From CAYTEO01 sp964436825 (GTDB lineage: Bacteria > Krumholzibacteriota > Krumholzibacteriia > LZORAL124-64-63): 64,000 nucleotides of DNA. The DNA lies in the NCBI GenBank assembly GCA_964436825.1, contig CAYTEO010000008.1:11974-75973 (forward strand). Reading direction: 5' to 3'. The position numbers and the translations under genes are program-made. Every line of letters begins with the position of its first letter. Position 1 is the stretch's first letter. The notes under the pieces were generated by a model. It saw only the letters and a program-made list of their open reading frames with translations, was not told the origin of the DNA and made no database searches. Shown piece after piece: positions 44,486-52,212 of this stretch.

Positions 44486-47011
44486 TTGCGGCGCAAGACG
44501 ATCATGGCCACCGTGGCGCTCGGTTTGACCGCCCTGGCGGCCGCGGCGATCTTCCCGGGCTGTACCCCCTCGACGGACATCGGGGGAGCCCCGGTCCAGA
44601 ATGCCCTGCCCGATACGCGCATCACCGGCTCGCCGCCCGTGCTGCGACAGACGGACTTCACCGTCAGGTTCTTCTGGACGGGCGTGGACCCCGACGGCGA
44701 GGTCAAGGGGTTCCAGTGGAAGATCTCCTCCAACGGTCCGGACGGGATCAGCGTCTACGACACCCTGACGGTCGATCCCGCCACCGGGGACACCCTCCAT
44801 CCCTGGTTCTTCACCACGACGACGGACACGACCTTCATCGTCACCGCCGACAGCTCCGGGTTCGCCCCGGACGAGGACGTGCCGGAGCAGGACCAGCGGT
44901 TCTACCAGCCCCATACCCTGTTCGTCCGTGCCGTCGACGACCGGGGGGCCGTCGATCCCACGCCGGCGATGCTGACCTTCACGGCCACGACGCTGGCACC
45001 GACGATCCGCCTCTCCTCGCCGCCGTCCCTGGCCACGAACTACCGCGAGGCCCAGCGGGTCCCGCCGGTCTTCACCCTGCGCTGGAGCGGGACCGATCCC
45101 GACTTCGAGCTGGGTGCCCCCACGCGGGTCCGCTACCTGCTCAAGACGGCCCAGCTCCCCGACCAGACCGGGTACATCACCAGCAAGTACCAGTACGACC
45201 GGGCCGTCGACCAGCTGATCACCTTCTCCGACCCGGGCTGGAGCGACTGGATCCCCTACGGTCAGGACGACGAGGACCGGTCCGTCACCTTCACCCGCCC
45301 CGAGCGGGATGCCCAGGGGGAGCGGATCGCCTACCTGTTCGCCATCCAGGCCCAGGATACCGCCGGCGCGGTCAGCCTCGACCGGGGATACGCCCGGACC
45401 GTGCACAACTTCGTGATCGACAGCTCGAAGCGGCCCCTGCTCGTCGTCCGTGAACGCTTCCTGGGGACCTTCTCGGGGGTCAGCGTCATCGCCCCCTCGA
45501 CGATCGACATCGCCAAGAACCAGCCTCTGCGGTTCCAGTGGTCGGGAGACGCCTCGAGCTACGGCGGTACCATCGCCGGGTACCGGTACGGCTGGGACGT
45601 CACCGAACCCGACGATCCCAACGATCCCGGCTGGCAGGTCCAGTTCGGACTCTCGGACGCCCACATGGAGGCGCCCGTCAGGACCTTCGGCTCCGGGCAG
45701 CACACCCTGCTGATCCAGTGCATCGACAACTCGGGCCTGATGACCGAGGCCAGGATCATCCTGAGTGTCGTGCCGGTGCCGAACGTGGAAGACCAGCGCC
45801 CGTTGCTGCTCGTCGACGGGATCAAGGACCAGCACAGCCAGGCGTGGCCCAACGAGTCGGGGACGACCGCCTACGGGAACGACGTGGAGCGGGACGCCTT
45901 CTGGATGGCGGCGCTGGCGCGCTCCGGCGGCGTGGCAGGTTTCAGCGAGGACCTCGACGTCGTCGATCTCGAATCGAACGAGACGGAACTGACCTACCGG
46001 CGCGCCGTCAACTACCGATCGCTGATCTGGACCCTCGACGCCGGCGAATCGCCCATCGTGGACACCAAGTTCCAGATGTTCAAGACCAGCATCGGCGGCC
46101 GGTCCCTCATCAGCCTGCCGTTCAACTGGCTCGCCACCTACCAGACGGACGTGGGGAACCTCTTCCTGGTGGGGCAGGGGGCTGTCGCCTCCTTCCAGCG
46201 CAATTCCCCCCAGGACCTGGCCGTCAGCTGGATGTTCCCGATCATCTTTGACAGCACGGACGATTTCAAGAACTGCGACAACCTGGGCCAGCAGCGGGCG
46301 ATCGGCTACGGCATCGACCGGGATACCGACGGCAGCATGATCGTGCTGGGCCGGTTGAGCTATCCCTACGCCTCCCTCGGGCTGGCGATGCTGTCCCAGG
46401 TGACGCCGCCGTATATCTACACGGCCGGCAGCAACTGCTTCAACGTCTCCACGTTGAGGGCGCCGCGCTGCGTCGGCCTGAAGGCCGTCGTCCTGGACCA
46501 GGATTTCAAGGCCCGGCACGTCAGCCTGGGCGCCATGGCCGACACGATCTTCACCTGGAGCGAGGTGGACTGGGCCGAGACGGGCGACGTCCACGACAAC
46601 TGGGGCTTCGGCGGTCGTGAGGAGATGTACGATTTCAACGCTTCCGAGCGTTCCGATCCGTGGATCCCCCAGACGCTGCCCGACGGATCGCCGGCCATCG
46701 AGCCCATGTGGCGGCTCTATTCCCGCTACGACTGGATCCTCGACGAGCACCTGCGCGACGGTGACACCGACTATCCCGATTTCGACGTCGAAAGCGTGTG
46801 CGGCACCAAGGCCATCGACGCCATGACGGGACGGACGCGGCTCGACGGCGCTCCCGTCGGTTTCTTCACCTACAAGGCCGTGGCGACCAAGCCCGGCGGC
46901 AAGGCCGATGTCGTGTGGGGATTCGAGCCGGTCCTGTTCGACCGCGAGAAGATGATCCAGGCCATCCAGTGGGTCCTGGGTGAGCACTTCGGCCTGCCCA
47001 TGGCGCCGTGA
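44486..47011 (+). CDS. Large lipoprotein with Ig-like and amidotransferase-like domains
   Basis: An 841-residue predicted lipoprotein (lipobox FPGC). The N-terminal module ALPDTRITGSPP ... VRFFWTGVDPDGEVKGFQWKI repeats that of the preceding gene, followed by further Ig/FN3-like blocks up to about residue 430. Residues about 435-650 (RPLLLVDGIKDQHSQAW ... SLIWTLDAGESPIVDTKF) have the alternating strand/helix pattern of a class I glutamine-amidotransferase-like fold, without an obvious catalytic Cys-His-Glu set. Start chosen at TTG 44486, 7 bases after AGAAGGAG; a GTG at 44480 is too close to that site. It follows the paralogue by 40 bp, so probably one operon. Confidence 0.78.
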   Translation: MRRKTIMATVALGLTALAAAAIFPGCTPSTDIGGAPVQNALPDTRITGSPPVLRQTDFTVRFFWTGVDPDGEVKGFQWKISSNGPDGISVYDTLTVDPATGDTLHPWFFTTTTDTTFIVTADSSGFAPDEDVPEQDQRFYQPHTLFVRAVDDRGAVDPTPAMLTFTATTLAPTIRLSSPPSLATNYREAQRVPPVFTLRWSGTDPDFELGAPTRVRYLLKTAQLPDQTGYITSKYQYDRAVDQLITFSDPGWSDWIPYGQDDEDRSVTFTRPERDAQGERIAYLFAIQAQDTAGAVSLDRGYARTVHNFVIDSSKRPLLVVRERFLGTFSGVSVIAPSTIDIAKNQPLRFQWSGDASSYGGTIAGYRYGWDVTEPDDPNDPGWQVQFGLSDAHMEAPVRTFGSGQHTLLIQCIDNSGLMTEARIILSVVPVPNVEDQRPLLLVDGIKDQHSQAWPNESGTTAYGNDVERDAFWMAALARSGGVAGFSEDLDVVDLESNETELTYRRAVNYRSLIWTLDAGESPIVDTKFQMFKTSIGGRSLISLPFNWLATYQTDVGNLFLVGQGAVASFQRNSPQDLAVSWMFPIIFDSTDDFKNCDNLGQQRAIGYGIDRDTDGSMIVLGRLSYPYASLGLAMLSQVTPPYIYTAGSNCFNVSTLRAPRCVGLKAVVLDQDFKARHVSLGAMADTIFTWSEVDWAETGDVHDNWGFGGREEMYDFNASERSDPWIPQTLPDGSPAIEPMWRLYSRYDWILDEHLRDGDTDYPDFDVESVCGTKAIDAMTGRTRLDGAPVGFFTYKAVATKPGGKADVVWGFEPVLFDREKMIQAIQWVLGEHFGLPMAP

Positions 47012-47057
47012 GGGACAGGGCGGTCGCAGCAACGACAGACACTGCCTGGGAAGGATG

Positions 47058-49397
47058 ATGGTTGTGATCAGACAGCGACGAGTCTCCCCGGTAACGTTCG
47101 CCGTGGTCCTGCTCGGCCTGGTCGCCGCGGGTACCCCCGTCTCGGCACAGACCCCGCCCGAGGTCTGCGCCCTCGATTCCCTCTACCTGCTGTCACCCGC
47201 CGCGGATGGCATGCGTGTCACGCTCTCGCGGACGGGGCGTTTCGGCGCCGTCGTCCAGTGGGTGCCTCCCGCCGATGACATCTCCACCTGTGCCGCCCTG
47301 ATCGACACGGCCGGGCTGGGAATCGCGATGTCCGTCGAGGGCGACTACCGCGACGACTTCGACCGGATCTTCAAGTTCACGACCACCAACGGGGGCGTCG
47401 TCGGGAGTACTGTGGAGCACGGGCCCCGCTTCGACTGGGCAAACCAGAACCAGGAGCAGACAGGCCGTGTCATCGGCGCCATCAACCTGGGGAACGACGG
47501 CGGTGTCTTCGGCCTCGACGCTGCCGGACAGTGGCAGCACTACAACGACGGCCTGCCCGCCTATCTTTCGCGTGTCGATGTCCTGGTGATGGCCGCGGCG
47601 CCCGGAGTCCCGGGCCGTCTTGCCGTCTACATCGAGGACCACCAGTCCCGGGGTGTCTGGCTGCGTCCCTCCGCCGACGAGCCGTGGCGACGGATCGCCC
47701 CCGACCTGTTCCGTGACGGGCAGCCCGTCACCGAGGCCATCACCGCGCTGGCCTTCTCGCCCGAGGATCCCCAGACCCTGGTCGTCGGCACGATCGACCG
47801 CGGCCTGTTCGTCAGCCACGACGGTGGGGAGACCTTCACCCAGCACCGAGACGACATCGAGGCCACCGGCCTGTGGGACCGCCGCCGGGTCACGGTTCTC
47901 CACTGGCGGCAAGGCGATCAGCTGCTGGTGGGGATCAACGACCTGGGACTCTACGTCTCGACCGACGGCGGCGACAGCTATCAGCCGCTGACGGGCCTGC
48001 GGGTGCCCCAGTTCTTCCCGATCGGGGGCGACCTCGTGGCTCCCGAGGTGCTCTCCCTGCTCGACCTGGGAGGGGGGAGGGTCCTGGCAGGTGTTGCCCG
48101 CTTCGGCCTCTATCAGACGACGGACGGCGGGATCAACTGGACCCGGATCTGGCGCGACCAGGACCCCGAGAACCCCGTTCCCGTCGATGTATCCGCCATT
48201 CTCGTCGACGAGACCGATCCCCAGGTGATCTGGATGGGGACGGCGTCCCAGGGGCTCTGGCGCTCGAGCGACGGAGGGACGAGCTGGAACCTGGAGGATG
48301 TCGACGGTATCGACACAGATGCCTCGCTCCAGATCCTGGCACTGCTGAGAGATCCCGGCCAGGATCGCTACGTCGCCGTCGTCACCGGCGGGACACTGTT
48401 GAGCCGGCCCCTCGGCGGCACCGCCTGGAGCGCCGACCTGTCCGGCCCCGGCATCCAGACCCTGGTGACGGCCGCCGCCGGCAGCGTCGACGGGTTCCAT
48501 CTCTGGCTGGCCACACGGGGAGGCGGGATCTACGAACCGGGCACGCCCATCCGGCTGAGTGACACGATCATCGACGCGCAGACCGATCCCGAGTACCAGG
48601 ACTTCGATTTCGGCCTGGAGCTCGTCTTCGGTCCCGGCGAGATCGCCCTCGATCCCGCTACACAGGACCGCAGCTTCTCGCTGGTCATGCAGGACTTCCA
48701 GGGCTACGCCGTCTGGCGCGCCTCGGTGGCGGATCCACACCAGATGGAGCTGATCGGCCTCTACGACAAGAACAATCCCGAGACCTGCATCGAGGGCTAT
48801 TGCGGGGACGAGAGCGTCCACATCGTCCCCGGCTGCTTCCACGAGAAGCGTGCCGCCTGCTTCGATTTCAGCGATCCGGACACGGCCCGCTTCTTCGACG
48901 GCGACATCTTCGACGGGTTCGTCTACTACTACGCGGTGACGACCTTCGACTACGGCAACACCGCCCTGGCCAATCCCCAGTCCCTGACGGCGGACATGCT
49001 CTTCTCGCCGCGTTTCCTCGGCGATGACCTGTCACCGTTCCCGGGGGAGGGGAACATCGTCCAGTTCCGCGTCAACCTGCCCGCCGACGACGAGGCGCCG
49101 GCCGAAGAGGTCTACGTCGTCCCCAACCCGCTGCGGCTGACCAGTTCCGGCCTGGCGACGGCGATCCGTGGCGAGGAGGTCATGTTCAAGAACCTGCCTC
49201 CCCAGTCCCATGTCCAGGTGTTCACCGTCGATGGCGACCTGATCGCCGACCTGGGGCCGGAGCGGCAGGAGGGCCGGAACATGTCGTGGATCACCCGCAA
49301 CGAGGACGGCCAGCTGCTGGCCTCGGGTGTCTACATCTACAGGGTGGAGGTGTCGGGACGGGACGATTACTACGGCAAGCTGGTCATCATCCGTTGA
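47058..49397 (+). CDS. Secreted beta-propeller (BNR-repeat) protein with C-terminal sorting-like domain
   Basis: A 779-residue exported protein with a signal peptide (FAVVLLGLVAAGTPVSAQ). At least four sialidase/sortilin-type BNR repeats are visible: GLFVSHDGGETFTQ, GLYVSTDGGDSYQP, GLYQTTDGGINWTR and GLWRSSDGGTSWNL. These form a beta-propeller, probably for ligand or glycan binding; no sialidase catalytic residues were recognised. A beta-sandwich and a C-terminal module follow (VYVVPNPLRLT ... LASGVYIYRVEVSGRDDYYGKLVIIR pattern), similar to type IX-like sorting domains. The start is uncertain: ATG codons at 47055 and 47058 sit very near GGGAAGG, and a GTG at 47064 has better spacing. Confidence 0.82.
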   Translation: MVVIRQRRVSPVTFAVVLLGLVAAGTPVSAQTPPEVCALDSLYLLSPAADGMRVTLSRTGRFGAVVQWVPPADDISTCAALIDTAGLGIAMSVEGDYRDDFDRIFKFTTTNGGVVGSTVEHGPRFDWANQNQEQTGRVIGAINLGNDGGVFGLDAAGQWQHYNDGLPAYLSRVDVLVMAAAPGVPGRLAVYIEDHQSRGVWLRPSADEPWRRIAPDLFRDGQPVTEAITALAFSPEDPQTLVVGTIDRGLFVSHDGGETFTQHRDDIEATGLWDRRRVTVLHWRQGDQLLVGINDLGLYVSTDGGDSYQPLTGLRVPQFFPIGGDLVAPEVLSLLDLGGGRVLAGVARFGLYQTTDGGINWTRIWRDQDPENPVPVDVSAILVDETDPQVIWMGTASQGLWRSSDGGTSWNLEDVDGIDTDASLQILALLRDPGQDRYVAVVTGGTLLSRPLGGTAWSADLSGPGIQTLVTAAAGSVDGFHLWLATRGGGIYEPGTPIRLSDTIIDAQTDPEYQDFDFGLELVFGPGEIALDPATQDRSFSLVMQDFQGYAVWRASVADPHQMELIGLYDKNNPETCIEGYCGDESVHIVPGCFHEKRAACFDFSDPDTARFFDGDIFDGFVYYYAVTTFDYGNTALANPQSLTADMLFSPRFLGDDLSPFPGEGNIVQFRVNLPADDEAPAEEVYVVPNPLRLTSSGLATAIRGEEVMFKNLPPQSHVQVFTVDGDLIADLGPERQEGRNMSWITRNEDGQLLASGVYIYRVEVSGRDDYYGKLVIIR

Positions 49398-49429
49398 CCG
49401 CTGGCCGCCTTCAGTCGACAATGTCACGA

Positions 49430-49463
49430 CGTCCGGACCCCGGCTCGACTGCGGGTCCGGACG
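49430..49463 (+). terminator. Strong hairpin between the propeller gene and ppdK
   Basis: A perfect 11-bp stem CGTCCGGACCC / GGGTCCGGACG (49430-49440 and 49453-49463) with a 12-base loop. It is followed by ATTCGATT and not a T-tract. It may end transcription of the surface cluster or act as a leader structure for ppdK, whose start is 62 bases away. Confidence 0.55.
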
Positions 49464-49524
49464 ATTCGATTCCCCCGCCGGGCGGTCGCGGCTGTCCGGC
49501 AGACGAGGTGCGAAAGGAGTCGGG

Positions 49525-52209
49525 ATGAGCGAGAAGCTGGTCTACTACTTCGGCGGCGGCGAGGCGGAAGGCAGCGGGGAGATGCGCGACCTGCTGGGCG
49601 GCAAGGGGGCGAACCTGGCCGAGATGGCCCGGTTGGGTATCCCCGTCCCGCCCGGTTTCACCATCACGACCCGCACCTGCATCGCCTACCTGGAGAACCC
49701 GGTCATCACCGACGAGCTGCGTTCCCAGGTGTCGGCGGCCCTCTCCAGGGTCGAGGAGGTCATGGGGAAACGCTTCGCCGATCCCGACGATCCGCTGCTC
49801 TTCTCCTGCCGCAGCGGCGCCCGCATCTCCATGCCGGGAATGATGGACACCGTCCTGAACATCGGCCTGAACGACGAGACCGTCCAGGGATTGATCGCCC
49901 GCAGCGGGAACGAGCGGTTCGGCTACGACTGCTACCGCCGCCTCGTGCAGATGTACGGCGATGTCGTCATGGGCGTGCCCGGCGAGCATTTCGAGCACGC
50001 CATCGACCGGATGAAGGACGAGCGCGGGGTGCGCAACGACTCCGAGCTGACCAGCGACGACCTGAAGGAGCTGGTGGAGATCTTCAAGGGGATCGTCCAG
50101 GAGCACGCCGGCCGGTCCTTCCCGACCGATCCGCACGCGCAGCTCTGGGGCGGGATCGAGGCCGTTTTCAAGAGCTGGAACACGCCGCGGGCGGTCACCT
50201 ACCGGCGGATCAATCGCCTGCCCGACGACATGGGGACGGCCGTCAACGTCCAGACGATGGTCTTCGGGAACATGGGGGAGAACTCGGCGACCGGGGTGGC
50301 CTTCACCCGCGACCCGTCGACCGGCGAGAAGGTCTTCTACGGCGAGTTCCTGGTGAACGCCCAGGGCGAGGACGTCGTCGCCGGGATCCGCACGCCCCAG
50401 GCGCTCAACCGTGAGGGCCGCGAGCGGCTGCCGGAGGGCAATCCCAGCAAGGGCCTGCCGACCCTCGAGGAGGTCATGCCCACCGCCTATGCCGAGCTGG
50501 AGAAGATCCGGCACGCCCTGGAGGAGCACTACCACAACATGCAGGACATCGAGTTCACCATCCAGGACGGCAAGCTCTGGATGCTCCAGACCCGCAGCGG
50601 CAAGCGGACCGGCCGCGCCGCCGTGCGGATCGCCGCCGAGATGGAGGCCGAGGGGCTGATGACCCGCGAGCAGGCGCTGCTGGCCGTCGAGCCCGAGCAC
50701 CTGGACCAGCTCCTGCACGACCAGATCGACCCCGCGGCCAGCGTCGAGGTCCTGGCCAAGGGTCTGCCGGCCTCCCCGGGTGCCGCCCAGGGCGAGATCG
50801 CCCTGTCGGCCGAGGCTGCCGTGGAGGCCGCCAAGGCGGGACGGAAGGTCCTGCTGGTGCGCCGGGAGACGAGCCCCGAGGACATCGACGGCATGCACCA
50901 TGCGGAGGGGATCCTGACCGCCCGCGGCGGCATGACCAGCCACGCCGCCGTCGTCGCCCGCGGCATGGGCAAGCCGTGCGTGGCCGGCTGCGGGGCGCTG
51001 GTCATCGACTACGACGCGGGGACGGTCACGATCGGGGAGAAGGTCTTCCGGGCGGGCGATCCGCTGACGATCGACGGGACCCAGGGGCTGGTCATCGCGG
51101 GGCTGGTGCCGCTGGTCTCGCCGCAGTTCGACGACCCCAACCTCCTGAAGGTCATGACCTGGGCCGACGAGGTGCGGACCCTCGGCGTGCGCACCAACGC
51201 CGACACGCCCCACGACGCCGCGCAGGCGCGCGAATTCGGGGCCGCCGGCATCGGCCTGTGCCGGACCGAGCACATGTTCTTCGGCGACGAGCGGATCAGC
51301 AAGATGCGCGAGATGATCCTGGCCGACAGCGAACAGGGGCGGCGCAAGGCCCTGGCCAAGATCCTGCCCCTGCAGCAGGCCGACTTCGAGGGGATCTTCA
51401 CGGCCATGGACGGCTACCCCGTCACCGTGCGACTGCTCGACCCGCCGCTGCACGAGTTCCTGCCCGCCCGCGAGATGATCGAGGAGATCGACGCCCTGGC
51501 CGCCGAGCTCGGCGTCTCGCGCGAGCACCTGCTCCAGCGCATCGAGAGCCTCCACGAGATGAACCCCATGCTGGGGCATCGCGGCTGCCGCCTGGGGCTG
51601 ACCTACCCGGAGATCTACGAGACGCAGGTCGAGGCGATCATCCGGGCCGCCCTGGCCGTCAAGGCGCGCGGCGTCGACGTCCACCCGGAGATCATGATCC
51701 CGCTGGTGGGGACCGTCAGGGAGCTGGCCGACCTGCGCGAGCTGACCGAGCGGACCGCGGCCCGGGTGATGGAGGAGACCGGCGCCACCGTCGACTACAA
51801 GGTCGGGACGATGATCGAGATCCCGCGCGCCGCCCTGCTGGCCGACAAGATCGCCGGTGTGGCCGACTTCTTCAGCTTCGGCACCAACGATCTGACCCAG
51901 ATGACCTTCGGCTACAGCCGGGACGACGCCGGCGTCTTCCTGCCGGACTACGTCAAGATGGGCATCCTGCCGTCGGACCCGTTCCAGCAGCTGGACCAGG
52001 AGGGGGTCGGCCAGCTCGTGGCCATGGCTGTCCGCAAGGGACGCGAGGCCAATCCCGCGATCCATCTGGGGATCTGTGGCGAGCACGGCGGGGATCCGTC
52101 GAGCATCGACTTCTGCCACCGGACGGGCCTGGACTACGTGAGCTGCTCGCCGTTCCGGGTGCCCATCGCCCGGCTGGCGGCGGCCCATGCGGCCATCAGA
52201 AACGGGTAG
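49525..52209 (+). CDS. ppdK: Pyruvate, phosphate dikinase
   Basis: PPDK interconverts pyruvate + ATP + Pi and PEP + AMP + PPi, serving gluconeogenesis or PPi-linked glycolysis. The 894-residue product has the N-terminal ATP-grasp domain (DLLGGKGANLAEM, SCRSGARISMPGMMDTVLN), the central phosphohistidine domain with catalytic His in GGMTSHAAVVARGMGKP, and the C-terminal TIM barrel with FGTNDLTQMTFGYSRDD and the catalytic Cys in GICGEHGGDP. The MPGMMDTVLNIG wording marks PPDK as opposed to PEP synthase. Start ATG 49525 with AAAGGAG 5 bases before. The next gene starts 3 bases after its stop. Confidence 0.97.
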   Translation: MSEKLVYYFGGGEAEGSGEMRDLLGGKGANLAEMARLGIPVPPGFTITTRTCIAYLENPVITDELRSQVSAALSRVEEVMGKRFADPDDPLLFSCRSGARISMPGMMDTVLNIGLNDETVQGLIARSGNERFGYDCYRRLVQMYGDVVMGVPGEHFEHAIDRMKDERGVRNDSELTSDDLKELVEIFKGIVQEHAGRSFPTDPHAQLWGGIEAVFKSWNTPRAVTYRRINRLPDDMGTAVNVQTMVFGNMGENSATGVAFTRDPSTGEKVFYGEFLVNAQGEDVVAGIRTPQALNREGRERLPEGNPSKGLPTLEEVMPTAYAELEKIRHALEEHYHNMQDIEFTIQDGKLWMLQTRSGKRTGRAAVRIAAEMEAEGLMTREQALLAVEPEHLDQLLHDQIDPAASVEVLAKGLPASPGAAQGEIALSAEAAVEAAKAGRKVLLVRRETSPEDIDGMHHAEGILTARGGMTSHAAVVARGMGKPCVAGCGALVIDYDAGTVTIGEKVFRAGDPLTIDGTQGLVIAGLVPLVSPQFDDPNLLKVMTWADEVRTLGVRTNADTPHDAAQAREFGAAGIGLCRTEHMFFGDERISKMREMILADSEQGRRKALAKILPLQQADFEGIFTAMDGYPVTVRLLDPPLHEFLPAREMIEEIDALAAELGVSREHLLQRIESLHEMNPMLGHRGCRLGLTYPEIYETQVEAIIRAALAVKARGVDVHPEIMIPLVGTVRELADLRELTERTAARVMEETGATVDYKVGTMIEIPRAALLADKIAGVADFFSFGTNDLTQMTFGYSRDDAGVFLPDYVKMGILPSDPFQQLDQEGVGQLVAMAVRKGREANPAIHLGICGEHGGDPSSIDFCHRTGLDYVSCSPFRVPIARLAAAHAAIRNG

Positions 52210-52212
52210 ATC

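Noticed and set aside
47058..49397. Calling the BNR-repeat protein a sialidase
   Set aside because: The repeats indicate a propeller, but the catalytic Arg triad, Tyr and Asp of sialidases could not be recognised.
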